The translations under genes and the position numbers were made by a program. Positions 11,939-24,011 of a stretch of DNA of 64,000 nt are shown in pieces (within the stretch, counting starts at the first letter, position 1; each line of letters begins with the position of its first letter). The notes below the pieces were generated by a model. The model saw nothing but the letters and a program-made list of their open reading frames with translations. It searched no databases and was not told where the DNA came from. This DNA is from Polynucleobacter sp. GTDB lineage: Bacteria > Pseudomonadota > Gammaproteobacteria > Burkholderiales > Burkholderiaceae. The stretch is taken from assembly GCA_016462905.1 (NCBI GenBank), contig JAEMSI010000005.1, positions 1 through 64,000 on the forward strand, written 5' to 3'.

Positions 11939-12053
11939 AAATGAGTTTCCTATCGTCGGAGCCGTGAAAGGTAAGGCAGCAGATGAATCAGATTAAAGAC
12001 GAAAAAACCTTGTAAAGTAAGGACTTAACTGGCATCCGTGGTACGCTCAAAGT

Positions 12054-13574
12054 ATGAAAACGAATTATTTACAAAAAATACTCACCGCGCGGGTTTATGA
12101 CGTGGCGCGAGAAACCGAATTGATGGAAGCCAAAGAGCTTTCAAAGCGACTTGGCAATCAAATTCTATTAAAAAGAGAAGATAACCAGCCCATCTTCTCA
12201 TTTAAGCTCCGCGGGGCATATAACAAAATGGCGCAACTCAGCCCTGCGGAATTAAAAAGGGGTGTCATTGCGGCTTCTGCTGGCAATCATGCGCAAGGGG
12301 TTGCGCTTGCTGCAGCAAAACTAAAATGCAAGGCAACGATTGTGATGCCGATTACTACCCCCCAAGTCAAAATCGATGCAGTCAAATCTCGGGGCAAATC
12401 TTGGGTGAACTTGCTACTTCATGGCGATTCTTATAGTGACGCCTTTGAATATTCTCAAGTATTGCAAAAAAAGAAAGGCTTCACTTTTGTTCATCCGTTT
12501 GATGATCCCGACGTGATTGCTGGTCAGGGAACCATTGCTCAAGAAATTTTGCAGCAGCACGAGGGTCATATCGACGCTATTTTTGTTGCAATTGGAGGAG
12601 GTGGATTAGTTTCTGGGATCGGTGCATATGTAAAAGCAGTGCAGCCTAAAATTAAAATTATTGGTGTTCAAACCGTCGACTCGGATGCAATGAAGCGCTC
12701 TCTAACGGCTGGCAAACGAGTTGAGTTAAAAGAAGTCGGACTTTTTTCAGACGGCACTGCTGTCAAATTGGTTGGCAAAGAAACATTTCGCATTTGCCAA
12801 GATGTCGTTGATGAAATTATTATCGTCGATACGGATGAAATTTGCGCCGCAATCAATGATGTTTTTACCGACACTCGCAGCATTTTAGAACCGGCTGGTG
12901 CTTTATCGATTGCTGGACTCAAAAAGTACGTTGATCAGCGTCGCCCCAAAAATAAAACTTTTGTCGCGATTGCCTGCGGTGCAAACATGAATTTTTCACG
13001 CCTGCGTTTTGTTGCAGAACGTGCCGATGTAGGCGAATTTCGTGAAGCGGTTTTTGCGGTGACCATTCCCGAAGAACGTGGCTCGTTTAAAGAATTCTGT
13101 CGCATTTTAGGAAAACGTAATGTCACTGAATTTAACTACCGAATTGCCGATCAAAAACAAGCCCACATTTTTGTTGGGATTAGCACCCAAAAAGCAAGCG
13201 ACAGTCGTTTAGTTGCGCAAAGTTTTCGTAAAGCTGGCTTTGCAACCGTTGATCTCACGCACGATGAATTAGCAAAGTCTCATATACGACATATGGTTGG
13301 CGGTAGCTCAAAGCTTGCTAAGGATGAGTTGGTTTATCGCTTTGAATTTCCAGAGCGGCCAGGGGCCCTAATGCGCTTTCTAGATAGCCTTGCGCCCAAT
13401 TGGAATATTAGTCTGTTTCATTATCGCAACCATGGCGCCGACTACGGCAGAATCTTGGTTGGTATTCAAGTTCCAGAAAAAGAAAAAAATGCTTTTCAAC
13501 ATTTTTTAAAAAAATTGGGCTACCCCCACTGGGATGAAAGCTCTAATCCCGCCTACCGTTTGTTCTTAAAATAG
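12054..13574 (+). CDS. ilvA: Threonine ammonia-lyase, biosynthetic
   Basis: 506 aa; KREDNQPIFSFKLRGAYNKM (PLP lysine), AASAGNHAQGVA, C-terminal ACT-like repeats. Confidence 0.96.
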   Translation: MKTNYLQKILTARVYDVARETELMEAKELSKRLGNQILLKREDNQPIFSFKLRGAYNKMAQLSPAELKRGVIAASAGNHAQGVALAAAKLKCKATIVMPITTPQVKIDAVKSRGKSWVNLLLHGDSYSDAFEYSQVLQKKKGFTFVHPFDDPDVIAGQGTIAQEILQQHEGHIDAIFVAIGGGGLVSGIGAYVKAVQPKIKIIGVQTVDSDAMKRSLTAGKRVELKEVGLFSDGTAVKLVGKETFRICQDVVDEIIIVDTDEICAAINDVFTDTRSILEPAGALSIAGLKKYVDQRRPKNKTFVAIACGANMNFSRLRFVAERADVGEFREAVFAVTIPEERGSFKEFCRILGKRNVTEFNYRIADQKQAHIFVGISTQKASDSRLVAQSFRKAGFATVDLTHDELAKSHIRHMVGGSSKLAKDELVYRFEFPERPGALMRFLDSLAPNWNISLFHYRNHGADYGRILVGIQVPEKEKNAFQHFLKKLGYPHWDESSNPAYRLFLK

Positions 13575-13579
13575 AGTGA

Positions 13580-14494
13580 TTGCCGATGTCGTATAGTCTC
13601 GCTGGAAAACTAGTCGTTGCGATTTCTTCAAGGGCTCTGTTTGACTTTGAAGAAGAAAATCATCTTTTTGAAACGAGTGATGATAGTGCTTATATGAAAT
13701 TACAATTGGAGCGCTTATCCATACCTGCCAAAGCAGGGGTTGCTTTTCCATTAGTAAAAAAATTGCTTACTTTTAACCAAGGCAAAGAGCAGCGGGTTGA
13801 AGTAGTCATTCTTTCACGGAACGATCCAGTAAGTGGTCTACGCGTATTTAGATCGGCACAGCATCATGGTCTCCGCCTAGAGCGAGGTGTCTTTACCAGA
13901 GGTCGACCCCCCTATCACTATCTCCGTTCATTGCAAGCAAATTTATTTTTATCCGCCAACGAAGATGATGTCCGCGCCACGATTGAGGCTGGATTTCCTG
14001 CTGCACGGGTTTATCCTGAATCGAATAAAACAGCAGAATCGCATCCGAATGAAATTCGAATTGCTTTTGATGGCGATGCCGTTCTTTTTTCAGATGAAGC
14101 CGAACAAGTTTTTCAAGATCAAGGCTTAGAGGCTTTTGTCAATCATGAGCGCCAAAAAGTTGCGATTCCACTTCCGCCAGGACCATTTAAACCGCTTTTG
14201 CAAGCGCTTCATCAACTGCAAGCTAATGGCAACCCAGACCAAGATATGCGGATTCGCACCGCCTTGGTTACAGCCCGATCTGCGCCAGCACATGAGCGCG
14301 CCATTCGCACCTTAATGAATTGGGGAATTGCAGTGGATGAGGCCATGTTTTTGGGAGGCTTATCGAAACATGATTTTTTAAAAGAATTTGAGCCTGATTT
14401 CTTTTTTGATGATCAAACCGGTCATTGCCAAGCTGCTTCGAGCGTGGTGCCCACCGGCCATGTTGTATCGGGTATTGCAAACGCTCCCAAATAA
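13580..14494 (+). CDS. Cytosolic 5'-nucleotidase I-like protein
   Basis: 304 aa; VVAISSRALFDFEEEN, RNDPVSGLRVFRSAQHHGL, RGRPPYHYL, AFDGDAVLFSDEAE; 5'-nucleotidase family PF06189-like. Confidence 0.85.
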   Translation: MPMSYSLAGKLVVAISSRALFDFEEENHLFETSDDSAYMKLQLERLSIPAKAGVAFPLVKKLLTFNQGKEQRVEVVILSRNDPVSGLRVFRSAQHHGLRLERGVFTRGRPPYHYLRSLQANLFLSANEDDVRATIEAGFPAARVYPESNKTAESHPNEIRIAFDGDAVLFSDEAEQVFQDQGLEAFVNHERQKVAIPLPPGPFKPLLQALHQLQANGNPDQDMRIRTALVTARSAPAHERAIRTLMNWGIAVDEAMFLGGLSKHDFLKEFEPDFFFDDQTGHCQAASSVVPTGHVVSGIANAPK

Positions 14495-14514
14495 ATTGGG
14501 GCTGATACTGAAAT

Positions 14515-15354
14515 ATGACTAATCTTATTCTTGGCAAAAATACCCCCTATCCAGATCGATATGATCCCGATCTCTTATTTGCCATACCACGAGAAAAAAA
14601 TCGCAGGCAATTAAATATTGCCCCTAATTCAGTATTGCCATTTATGGGGGTTGATATTTGGAATGCCTACGAACTTTCTTGGTTAAATATAAAAGGCAAA
14701 CCACAAATTGCGATTGGGGAATTTACGATTCCCGCCGACTCTACTTATCTGATTGAATCTAAATCGTTGAAGTTATACCTCAACAGCCTAAATCAAATGC
14801 GCTTTTTAGATATCACTGATTTGAAAAAAACAATGCAGCGCGATTTATCAAAAAAATTGGGGCTAAACCCTCAAATTGAAATTCGCTCTTTGGATACAGA
14901 AGCTCTCATTGAGAAGCCATTCAAAATTCAAGAAATGAATGGAAAATTATTAGACCGATTGGATATTGATGTCGATCCTAACTTAGTATCCGACCCGCTT
15001 TTATTGAGAGCCGATCGAGGTGCGGCACAGGTTAGCGAAATTTTGGTATCGCAGCTTTTAAAATCAAATTGCCCAGTAACCGGACAACCCGACTGGGCAA
15101 GCGTACAAATTGAATACCATGGCTGCCCGATCAATGAAGAAGGTTTATTGCGCTATCTGATCGGTTTTAGAAATGTGAATGAGTTTCACGAGCACTGCGT
15201 TGAAACTATTTTTTGTGATTTATTGCGGGAGTGTAAACCCGAAAAACTATCGGTCTACGCTCGTTATACACGGCGCGGTGGATTAGACATCAACCCATTC
15301 CGCACCAATCATAACGCCCTATGGCCAAGCAACATCCGACATGCTCGGCAATAA
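14515..15354 (+). CDS. queF: NADPH-dependent 7-cyano-7-deazaguanine reductase
   Basis: 279 aa; ESKSLKLYLNSLNQ, SNCPVTGQPDW, RYTRRGGLDINPFR. Confidence 0.95.
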   Translation: MTNLILGKNTPYPDRYDPDLLFAIPREKNRRQLNIAPNSVLPFMGVDIWNAYELSWLNIKGKPQIAIGEFTIPADSTYLIESKSLKLYLNSLNQMRFLDITDLKKTMQRDLSKKLGLNPQIEIRSLDTEALIEKPFKIQEMNGKLLDRLDIDVDPNLVSDPLLLRADRGAAQVSEILVSQLLKSNCPVTGQPDWASVQIEYHGCPINEEGLLRYLIGFRNVNEFHEHCVETIFCDLLRECKPEKLSVYARYTRRGGLDINPFRTNHNALWPSNIRHARQ

Positions 15355-15374
15355 GTTTCATTAAAATCTAAAAA

Positions 15375-15830
15375 CTAAAACGGAATGTCATCATCCATGG
15401 CGCCCAAAGAACTGGGTGAACTGATTGGGGCACTAGGCGCTTCTGACGCACGTGAACGACTTCCGCCATCAGGCGCCGAGTCACCTGAGCCAGCCATCTT
15501 TGAACCCAGCATTTGCATCGTTTCTGCAATAATTTCAGTCGAGTATTTTTCCTGCCCGCTTTGATCGGTCCACTTACGTGTTTGTAATCTTCCCTCAACA
15601 TAAACCTGTGAGCCTTTTTTTAAATACTGACCTGCAATTTCAGCCAGTTTTCCAAAGAAAGCAATGCGATGCCATTCGGTATTTTCTTTTGTCTCGCCCG
15701 TTTGCTTATCTTTATAGCGATTTGAAGTAGCTACTGAAATATTAGTAACAGCATCACCGCTGGGCATGTAACGTGTCTCTGGATCGCGGCCTACATTACC
15801 AACGATGATGACTTTATTAACTGAAGCCAT
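15375..15830 (-). CDS. ssb: Single-stranded DNA-binding protein
   Basis: [36 protein letters not shown]; acidic tail DDDIPF. Confidence 0.97.
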   Translation of the reverse strand: MASVNKVIIVGNVGRDPETRYMPSGDAVTNISVATSNRYKDKQTGETKENTEWHRIAFFGKLAEIAGQYLKKGSQVYVEGRLQTRKWTDQSGQEKYSTEIIAETMQMLGSKMAGSGDSAPDGGSRSRASEAPSAPISSPSSLGAMDDDIPF

Positions 15831-15897
15831 TTTGTCTCCCGAAGTAAAAGTGAATAAAAGGTGTGGCTAAAGCTTGCAATACATTTAAATTAAAAAT

Positions 15898-17070
15898 CTA
15901 TTGCGCGGTTTGCGCGGATGTTTGTTTTGAAATATCGCGCATAGGCCATGCAATTATAAGCCAGGCTAATATCAAAACTGCGCCACCGGCAAAGATCGCA
16001 AGCTCTCCTCGCCAATCCGCCAACAAGCCGCCTAAAGCGGCGCCCGTAAATAATCCTAAAGATTGTGTGGTGTTGTATACACCTAAAGCGGAGCCTTTTT
16101 CTTCCTTAGCCCACCGCGAAACTAAGGAGGGCTGAAGTGCTTCTAGTAAATTAAATCCAACGAAATATATCAATAAACCCGCAATAATTAGCGTTAAGGA
16201 ATTTGCTTGCAAAAAAATAATTTGTGAAATTAACAAAATCACAATCGCGGCTAACAAAACAGTACGTAACTGTTGTTTCTTCTCACCGTAAATGATGCCA
16301 GGAACCATTAAAAAGAAAGATGCGACTACGACTGGAAAGTAAATTTGCCAATGCCGCTCCAAGGGGAATCCAGCGTCAACCAATAAACGCGGCACTACCA
16401 AAAACATTGCCACTTGGGTTGCATTTAAAACAAATACCCCAATGTTGAGACGAACCAATTCTGGGCGTAACGCTATTTCTAACAAAGGAACTTTTTTTTG
16501 TTTTATTTGCTTTGGTGGACTTGGAACCATCAACCAAGCTACTAATACAGCCAATAAACCCATGATGGCTAATAATAAAAACATGCCATCTAAACCAATC
16601 ATGCGATATATGGGCGCCGCGATGACCAAGGATAAGGCAAACGAAATACCAATGCTGCCGCCCACAATAGCCATCGCGGCAGTTCTGACCTGATCCCGGG
16701 TTAAATCAGCAACCCACGCAGACACTGCAGCAGAAATTGCCCCTGCCCCCATAATTCCTCGTCCAATCGCAATCCATAGCAAATCATCGTGACTAGCTGC
16801 GATTAAAGCTCCTGCGACAAAAAGGCTTAAACCCCATAAAACCACCGGTTTACGACCAATACGGTCTGAAAGAGCTCCCAGCGGGATATGAAAAAAAGCC
16901 TGAACAATATTAAAAATCCCGAGGGTTAAACCGACTAAGAAGGCTTGTTGGCCGCCAGGCAAATCCCGAGCATGCAAGGCAAAGACGGGTAAAAGCAAAA
17001 ATAGGCCCAGCATTCTTAAGCCAAAAATGCCAGCTAGGGCCAGAGTTGAGCGAAGTTCGGAAGAGTTCAT
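15898..17070 (-). CDS. MFS transporter
   Basis: 390 aa, 12 hydrophobic segments, GALSDRIGRKPV motif A. Confidence 0.88.
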   Translation of the reverse strand: MNSSELRSTLALAGIFGLRMLGLFLLLPVFALHARDLPGGQQAFLVGLTLGIFNIVQAFFHIPLGALSDRIGRKPVVLWGLSLFVAGALIAASHDDLLWIAIGRGIMGAGAISAAVSAWVADLTRDQVRTAAMAIVGGSIGISFALSLVIAAPIYRMIGLDGMFLLLAIMGLLAVLVAWLMVPSPPKQIKQKKVPLLEIALRPELVRLNIGVFVLNATQVAMFLVVPRLLVDAGFPLERHWQIYFPVVVASFFLMVPGIIYGEKKQQLRTVLLAAIVILLISQIIFLQANSLTLIIAGLLIYFVGFNLLEALQPSLVSRWAKEEKGSALGVYNTTQSLGLFTGAALGGLLADWRGELAIFAGGAVLILAWLIIAWPMRDISKQTSAQTAQ

Positions 17071-17107
17071 GAGAAAAGGCTATATTAACAAGTTACGCTA
17101 AAAAATC

Positions 17108-20023
17108 ATGAATACTGAAATAAAAATCCGCGGTGCTCGCACCCATAATTTAAAAAACATCAACCTAGACATTCCCCGTGAGAAATTAGTCGTTCTTACT
17201 GGGCTATCTGGATCGGGCAAAAGTTCATTGGCTTTTGACACACTCTACGCTGAGGGTCAACGTCGTTACGTTGAATCGCTTTCAGCTTATGCGCGTCAAT
17301 TTCTTCAGCTCATGGAGAAACCGGATGTTGATGTCATTGAAGGTTTATCTCCAGCAATCTCGATTGAACAAAAGGCGACTAGTCATAATCCTCGCTCTAC
17401 GGTTGGCACGGTAACTGAGATACACGATTATCTGCGCTTGCTATTTGCGCGTGCTGGAACACCTTACTGCCCAGACCATGATCTCGCCTTAGAAGCACAA
17501 AGTGTTTCACAAATGGTCGATACGGTTTTAGCAATGCCCGAAGAGACGAAGTTAATGATCCTCGCGCCCATTGTTAGCGAGCGCAAAGGTGAGTTTGTTG
17601 ATTTATTCCAAAACCTTCAAGCCCAAGGGTTTGTGCGCTTTCGAGTGCGCTCTGGCGGTGGCACAGCAAATGCAGCACTGGCTCAAATTTTTGAATCAGA
17701 GCAACTCCCTAAATTAAAGAAAAACGACAAGCATTCGATTGAGGTTGTGGTTGATCGAATTAAAGTAAAGCCCGAGATTGAACAGCGCTTAGCAGAATCT
17801 TTTGAAACTGCACTGCGTCTTGCCGAAGGCAGAGCCATGATTGTCAATATGGACACTGGCGCTGAAATTATTTTTTCGAGTAAATTTGCTTGTCCGATTT
17901 GTTCTTATTCTTTACAAGAACTAGAGCCCCGCCTCTTTTCATTTAATAACCCAATGGGAGCATGCCCAAGCTGCGATGGCTTGGGACATATTTCCTTCTT
18001 TGATCCAAAAAGAGTCGTTGCCCATCCCGATCTTTCTTTAGCATCGGGAGCCATTAAAGGATGGGATCGACGTAACCAATTCTATTTCAAACTATTACAG
18101 ACCCTAGCAAAATATGGCGGTTTTGATTTAGAAAAGCCTTTCGAAAAATTAAGCAAAAAAGCGCAGGATTTAATTCTTCACGGATCTGGCGACGAAACGA
18201 TCCCGTTCGAATACTTAAATGAGCGCGGAAAAAATGTAGTGCGTGAACATTCTTTTGAAGGAATTTTGTCTAATTTTGAGCGGCGTTATCGAGAAACTGA
18301 TTCGAGCACAGTTCGAGAAGAGTTGGCGCGCTACCAAAACATACGATCTTGTCCGGAATGTGCCGGAACCCGCCTGCGCAAAGAAGCGCGCTTTGTAAAA
18401 GTAGGCGATGGCAAACAGGCGCGTGGCATTTACGAAATTAGTGCTCTGCCTCTTCAAGCCGCACAAGATTATTTCGCAACGCTTAACTTAAAAGGATCCA
18501 AACGCGAGATCGCCGATAAGATTGTTAAAGAAATCAGTTCGCGCTTACGCTTTTTAAATGATGTCGGTCTTGATTATCTCTCGCTTGAGAGAAGTGCCGA
18601 CACGCTTTCCGGGGGAGAGGCGCAACGAATTCGCCTCGCCTCGCAAATTGGCTCAGGATTAACTGGGGTGATGTACGTACTAGATGAGCCTTCGATTGGT
18701 TTGCACCAACGCGATAACGACCGCTTAATTTCAACACTGAAACATTTGCGCGATCTGGGTAATAGCGTTTTGGTTGTTGAGCACGACGAGGATATGATTC
18801 GCTCTTCTGATTATGTGATTGATATTGGCCCGGGAGCAGGTGTTCATGGCGGCGAAATTGTTGCCGTTGGGACCCCGCAAGAAGTTGAAAATAACCCCAA
18901 ATCACTAACTGGTGCCTATTTATCGGGACAAGAAAAAATTGACGTCCCTGAAAAGCGCACACCCTCGGACGGGCGATTTTTGACGATCATGGGTGCAAAA
19001 GGCAACAATCTTGCCAATGTGAATGCGGCAATCCCAATCGGTCTACTTACTTGCGTTACCGGAGTTTCGGGGTCGGGTAAATCAACCTTGATTAACGATA
19101 CCCTCCATTTTGCAGTCGCCCAACATTTGTATGGGTCAAGTGCTGAACCAGCGGCGCACTCAAGCATCGAGGGAATTGAGCATTTCGACAAAGTGATTAG
19201 CGTAGATCAATCCCCTATCGGCAGAACTCCGCGCTCAAATCCAGCGACTTACACGGGCTTATTTACGCCGATTCGCGAATTATTTGCTGGGGTTCCTGCC
19301 TCCCGCGAACGCGGATATGAGGCTGGGCGTTTTTCATTTAACGTCAAAGGTGGACGTTGTGAAACCTGCGAAGGCGATGGCGTCTTAAAAGTAGAAATGC
19401 ATTTCTTGCCAGACGTTTATGTACCTTGCGATGCCTGCCATGGCAAACGATATAACCGCGAAACCTTAGATATCCGCTATAAAGGAAAAAATATTAACGA
19501 AGTACTATCCATGACGATTGAGCAAGCGCATGAATTTTTTGATGCAGTGCCTGTCGTTAAACGCAAATTAAAAACCTTGTTAGATGTTGGCTTGGGTTAT
19601 GTTCGTCTTGGTCAAAGCGCAACCACCTTATCGGGGGGCGAAGCACAACGGGTCAAACTTTCTTTGGAACTATCTAAACGTGACACCGGCAGAACACTTT
19701 ATATTTTGGACGAGCCTACAACTGGATTGCATTTTCATGATATTAAATTGCTACTGGGTGTGATTCATACCCTGAAAAAACATGGGAACACGATTGTGAT
19801 TATCGAACATAACCTCGACGTCATCAAAACTGCGGATTGGATTATTGATTTGGGTCCGAATGGAGGAGCTGGCGGCGGCCAAATTATTGCTACAGGAACC
19901 CCTGAAGAAGTCGCCAGTAATCCGAAAAGCTTTACTGGAAAATATTTGGCCCCGTTATTAAAAAGTACAAACAAAAATAATGGCTTAGAAAAGAAGGTCT
20001 CAAAAAAACTTAGTCTGGTTTAA
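17108..20023 (+). CDS. uvrA: Excinuclease ABC subunit A
   Basis: 971 aa; [62 protein letters not shown], two ABC signatures, zinc CxxC motifs. Confidence 0.98.
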   Translation: MNTEIKIRGARTHNLKNINLDIPREKLVVLTGLSGSGKSSLAFDTLYAEGQRRYVESLSAYARQFLQLMEKPDVDVIEGLSPAISIEQKATSHNPRSTVGTVTEIHDYLRLLFARAGTPYCPDHDLALEAQSVSQMVDTVLAMPEETKLMILAPIVSERKGEFVDLFQNLQAQGFVRFRVRSGGGTANAALAQIFESEQLPKLKKNDKHSIEVVVDRIKVKPEIEQRLAESFETALRLAEGRAMIVNMDTGAEIIFSSKFACPICSYSLQELEPRLFSFNNPMGACPSCDGLGHISFFDPKRVVAHPDLSLASGAIKGWDRRNQFYFKLLQTLAKYGGFDLEKPFEKLSKKAQDLILHGSGDETIPFEYLNERGKNVVREHSFEGILSNFERRYRETDSSTVREELARYQNIRSCPECAGTRLRKEARFVKVGDGKQARGIYEISALPLQAAQDYFATLNLKGSKREIADKIVKEISSRLRFLNDVGLDYLSLERSADTLSGGEAQRIRLASQIGSGLTGVMYVLDEPSIGLHQRDNDRLISTLKHLRDLGNSVLVVEHDEDMIRSSDYVIDIGPGAGVHGGEIVAVGTPQEVENNPKSLTGAYLSGQEKIDVPEKRTPSDGRFLTIMGAKGNNLANVNAAIPIGLLTCVTGVSGSGKSTLINDTLHFAVAQHLYGSSAEPAAHSSIEGIEHFDKVISVDQSPIGRTPRSNPATYTGLFTPIRELFAGVPASRERGYEAGRFSFNVKGGRCETCEGDGVLKVEMHFLPDVYVPCDACHGKRYNRETLDIRYKGKNINEVLSMTIEQAHEFFDAVPVVKRKLKTLLDVGLGYVRLGQSATTLSGGEAQRVKLSLELSKRDTGRTLYILDEPTTGLHFHDIKLLLGVIHTLKKHGNTIVIIEHNLDVIKTADWIIDLGPNGGAGGGQIIATGTPEEVASNPKSFTGKYLAPLLKSTNKNNGLEKKVSKKLSLV

Positions 20024-21767
20024 ATTCGGCCGGCGGCTCCTCTTCCTCATCTGCGCCAAAATAATCGCGGAAGAGGCTATATCTTTCTTTGCGGGCACCA
20101 TTAATCCGCTCTTCTACTTTTTCTGCAGGCATTCCCATAATTAAAAGAATGTGGGAGGCTAGGATCAAACTGCCCTCAATCAACTCGGGGATCACATCCG
20201 TAGCGCCCGCATTTTGCAATTGAACTAAATCGGCATCGTCGCGCGCTCGGACTAAGGCGGGAATATGGGGGTGCAAATGGTTTGCCTGGTGCAATATTTT
20301 TAAACTAGCTCTAGTATGGATAAAGCTAATTACTAAGGCTTTGGCGCGCTTAATTCCCGCCGCTTTCAAGTAGTTTTCACGGGTGGCATCGCCATAAACA
20401 ACCTTATAACCAGCTGCACTAGCCTCTGCAATGCGGTCAGGATTTAAATCCAAAGCCAAATACGGAATATTTTCTTGCTCTAAGATTTTTGCTAATCGTT
20501 GACCGGAGCGTCCGAACCCACAAATCACAATATGATTTTCGTTACGAACACTTTGGGATGCAACTTTGGTCAGTGCCAGTGATTGTAAAAGCCATTCACT
20601 GCTTGCAAATTTCATGGCAATACGATCGCTATAGAAAATCAAAAATGGTGCGACTAGCATCGATAAAAGCATGGCTGCTAAAACCGCCTGACTAAAAGCT
20701 GGATCAATCAAATTAAGCCCGTCGATTTGATTTAATAAAACAAAACCAAACTCTCCTGCTTGCGCCAAACAAAGTCCGGTGCGAATTGAAACGCCAGGGC
20801 TTGATCCCGATAATCGAGTAAGCGCTGCCACTAGAACAAACTTAAATAAGAGGGGCAGAATAAATAATGCGAGCACCAAACTCCACTCATTCACAATGAT
20901 GGTGAAATTAAGCTGCATACCAATCGTAATAAAAAAGAGGCCCAATAAAACATCCCTAAAGGGCTTGATGTCCTCTTCCACTTGATGGTGATAAGGCGTT
21001 TCGGAAATTAACATTCCCGCCAAAAAAGCCCCGAGCGCGAGGGATAATCCGAAAAATTCGGTTAACGCTGACATGCCCAATACGACCAATAGCAAATTGA
21101 GCATAAATAATTCTTGCGAGCGCTGATTAGCAACGATTCGAAACCAGCGACTCATTAATTGTTGGCCAATAAAGAAAATGAGGCCTAAAGCAATCGTAAT
21201 TTTGATTGCTGCCAAACCTAAAACTGAAACAATATCCTGTGTGTTGTTTCCTAAAGACGGTACCAAAATTAATAAAAAAATCACGGCCAAATCCTGGAAT
21301 AATAAAATTCCGATGACGTTTCGCCCATGAGGGCTCTCCGTTTCCATGCGATCTGAAATTAGCTTTGAAACAATCGCTGTCGAAGACATCGCTAACGCCC
21401 CTCCTAAAGCAATTGCCGCCTGCCATGAAATAGCATAAAGCCAATTAATCATTAAGCTGGCTGGAACAGACAAAAGAATAGTCAGGAAAACTTGGCTACC
21501 GCCAAGGCCAAAGACGATTTTGCGCATGGCCCGCAACTTATAAATATTGAATTCAAGGCCAATTGAAAACATTAAAAAAACCACCCCAAATTCCGCTAAA
21601 TACTTGACAGTATCGGAATCTGTTGCCAATCTGAGGGCATGCGGACCAATCAGAATTCCAATGCCCAGATAGCCTAAAATCGGTGGCAGCCCAAAATAGC
21701 GGAAAATAAGAACCCCAGCCACACCTGAGGCAAGCAAAATAAGGGTTAATTGAAGAACTGAGGGCAT
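20010..21767 (-). CDS. Monovalent cation:proton antiporter-2 family with TrkA-N domain (KefB/YbaL-like)
   Basis: 585 aa; [21 protein letters not shown]-terminal [21 protein letters not shown]. Confidence 0.9.
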   Translation of the reverse strand: MPSVLQLTLILLASGVAGVLIFRYFGLPPILGYLGIGILIGPHALRLATDSDTVKYLAEFGVVFLMFSIGLEFNIYKLRAMRKIVFGLGGSQVFLTILLSVPASLMINWLYAISWQAAIALGGALAMSSTAIVSKLISDRMETESPHGRNVIGILLFQDLAVIFLLILVPSLGNNTQDIVSVLGLAAIKITIALGLIFFIGQQLMSRWFRIVANQRSQELFMLNLLLVVLGMSALTEFFGLSLALGAFLAGMLISETPYHHQVEEDIKPFRDVLLGLFFITIGMQLNFTIIVNEWSLVLALFILPLLFKFVLVAALTRLSGSSPGVSIRTGLCLAQAGEFGFVLLNQIDGLNLIDPAFSQAVLAAMLLSMLVAPFLIFYSDRIAMKFASSEWLLQSLALTKVASQSVRNENHIVICGFGRSGQRLAKILEQENIPYLALDLNPDRIAEASAAGYKVVYGDATRENYLKAAGIKRAKALVISFIHTRASLKILHQANHLHPHIPALVRARDDADLVQLQNAGATDVIPELIEGSLILASHILLIMGMPAEKVEERINGARKERYSLFRDYFGADEEEEPPAEFKPD

Positions 21768-21778
21768 ATACTCACTCC

Positions 21779-22771
21779 ATGATAGCCAAGACTCAAAACA
21801 ACACGCTTTCGCTAGCGCGAGATACCCTTACCATTGAGGCGGATTCGCTGATTACGATGCGCAATCGCCTAGAAGGCAATGGCGCCAATTCCTTTCTGAA
21901 AGCAATTGAATTGCTGCATGCCTGCCAAGGAAGAATTGTGGTTTCGGGGATGGGGAAATCGGGTCATATTGCGCGCAAAATCTCGGCTACCTTTGCTTCT
22001 ACAGGCTCGCCCGCTTTCTTTGTTCACCCGGCCGAAGCAAGCCATGGCGATTTAGGAATGGTCACTCGCGATGATGTTTTTGTAGCTCTTTCAAACTCGG
22101 GGGAGACTCAGGAGTTACTCACGATTGTGCCGATCATTAAAAGAACCGGGGCAAAACTGATCGCCCTAACAGGCGAACCCAATTCATCTTTAGCCAAGCT
22201 AGCCGATGCGCATTTGAATACAGCGGTAGAGCGTGAGGCCTGCCCCTTGAATTTAGCGCCCACCTCAAGCACAACCGCAATGTTAGCGATGGGCGATGCT
22301 CTTGCAGTAGCCTTGCTTGACGCCAGGGGATTCCAAGCCGAAGATTTTATTCGCTCGCATCCCGGGGGGCGACTTGGTCGCAAATTATTAATCCACGTTT
22401 CCGAGGTCATGCGCAGTTTTGAAAATACCCCCAAAGTTATGATTAGCGCTTCTTTTAAAAATGCCTTGCAAGAAATGACCGCTAAAAAAATGGGTTTAGT
22501 GGTGGTTACTCATCCCGATAACTCGGTGGCAGGAATTTTGACGGATGGCGATTTACGACGCTTATTAGAGAAATCAGCGAATTTAGAAGCAGTCACTCTC
22601 AATACCGCCATTACTCCAAAACCGCGCACGATCCCACCAGACTTGCTGGCTGAAGAGGCCATTGAAATGATGGAAAAATTTCGGATTAATCATTTAGTGG
22701 TCGCTGATAAAAATGGAAAATTATTGGGCGCCCTCAATCTACATGACCTATTTGCCGCTAAAGTCATTTAA
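21779..22771 (+). CDS. kdsD: Arabinose-5-phosphate isomerase
   Basis: 330 aa; SIS domain (VSGMGKSGHIARKISATFASTGSPAFFVHPAEASHGDLGM) plus two CBS domains. Confidence 0.95.
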   Translation: MIAKTQNNTLSLARDTLTIEADSLITMRNRLEGNGANSFLKAIELLHACQGRIVVSGMGKSGHIARKISATFASTGSPAFFVHPAEASHGDLGMVTRDDVFVALSNSGETQELLTIVPIIKRTGAKLIALTGEPNSSLAKLADAHLNTAVEREACPLNLAPTSSTTAMLAMGDALAVALLDARGFQAEDFIRSHPGGRLGRKLLIHVSEVMRSFENTPKVMISASFKNALQEMTAKKMGLVVVTHPDNSVAGILTDGDLRRLLEKSANLEAVTLNTAITPKPRTIPPDLLAEEAIEMMEKFRINHLVVADKNGKLLGALNLHDLFAAKVI

Positions 22772-22785
22772 TTTATATCGCCCTA

Positions 22786-23373
22786 TTGATGCCAATTGCT
22801 TTTAACACCCCCCTTTCAAATCAAATTCAAGCCTTTCCTCAGGCCTTAGAACGAGCCGCAAAAATTAAGATGCTGGTGCTCGATGTGGATGGCGTCCTGA
22901 CGAATGGCACTATTTTCCTTGGTAGCGATGGTAAAGAATTTCAAAAAGCATTCGATATTCAAGATGGCCATGGAATTAAACTCTTACAAAGTTGCGGAAT
23001 TCCCTGTGCCGTGATTACAGGCCGGCACTCAAAAATGATTTCAGTGCGCTGCGAAGAATTGGGAATTACACATCTCTTTATGGGCGTTACACATAAAAAT
23101 ATTGCTATGGCTGAATTATTAAAACGTGTCAATTTGAACGCAGCAGATCTTGCTGTGATGGGAGATGACTGGCCTGATATACCCATGATGCTGAAAGCAG
23201 GCTTAATCATTGCGCCAGCACAAGCGCATGCAGAAGTTATTGCTATGGCTCATTATGTGACTCACCAATCCGGGGGCGAAGGCGCTGTCAGAGAGGTATG
23301 TGATTTAATCTTAAAAGCACAAAATTATTATGAGCCACTATTGCAAGCGATTAAAAGTCAAACCTCATCTTAA
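22786..23373 (+). CDS. kdsC: 3-deoxy-D-manno-octulosonate 8-phosphate phosphatase
   Basis: HAD motif LVLDVDGVLTNGTIF, AVITGRHS, VMGDDWPDIPMM; adjacent to kdsD. Confidence 0.95.
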   Translation: MMPIAFNTPLSNQIQAFPQALERAAKIKMLVLDVDGVLTNGTIFLGSDGKEFQKAFDIQDGHGIKLLQSCGIPCAVITGRHSKMISVRCEELGITHLFMGVTHKNIAMAELLKRVNLNAADLAVMGDDWPDIPMMLKAGLIIAPAQAHAEVIAMAHYVTHQSGGEGAVREVCDLILKAQNYYEPLLQAIKSQTSS

Positions 23374-24011
23374 TGATTACCGCACTCACGATTCGCACTA
23401 GCGCATTTCGTTTTCTATTTAGAGTCATGCCATTTTTAATCATGGCGCTCCTAACCTTACTTACTTTTTGGTTGGTCAAAAAAAGTGCTCCGCCAGAAAC
23501 ATCCCTTCTACAACGCGTTCCAAAGCACGAGCCTGATTACATTCTGAATAATGGCGTACTTTCTAATTTAAATGAATTAGGCCAAACCAAATATCGACTA
23601 CTTGGAAAAAAACTAATTCATTACGAAGACGATGCATCGATCGACATTACCAAACCTCGTATGCGCAGTTTTAATGAAGGCAAAGCCCCCGTAACCGTCA
23701 CAGCTAATATGGGTCACTTAGATGGGGATGTCAGCATCCTCGACTTAAATGGCAACGGAGAAATTTTTCGCCCAGCTCAAGAGGCCAATGCAGAAAAAAA
23801 GGCGAGCCCCCAAATGATTGCTCGTTCAGATTATTTCCAAGTATTGATTAATGACGATGTGATTAAAACCCACTTGCCGATCCAGCTTGAGCAGGGATTT
23901 TCTGTTCTTAATTCGTCTGAGGGCGGCACTTTTAACAATGTCCAACAAAGCATGGTTCTCAACGGACGAGTCAAAGGACGTATAGAACGTTCAGAACAAG
24001 GTGCCCGATAA
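23373..24011 (+). CDS. lptC: LPS export system protein LptC
   Basis: Single N-terminal TM then DYILNNGVLSNLNELGQTKYRLLGKKLIHYEDD; position between kdsC and lptA. Confidence 0.9.
   Translation: MITALTIRTSAFRFLFRVMPFLIMALLTLLTFWLVKKSAPPETSLLQRVPKHEPDYILNNGVLSNLNELGQTKYRLLGKKLIHYEDDASIDITKPRMRSFNEGKAPVTVTANMGHLDGDVSILDLNGNGEIFRPAQEANAEKKASPQMIARSDYFQVLINDDVIKTHLPIQLEQGFSVLNSSEGGTFNNVQQSMVLNGRVKGRIERSEQGAR

Noticed and set aside
17071-17107. Possible LexA box upstream of uvrA
   Set aside because: The 37-bp divergent gap contains no CTGT-N8-ACAG-like palindrome.
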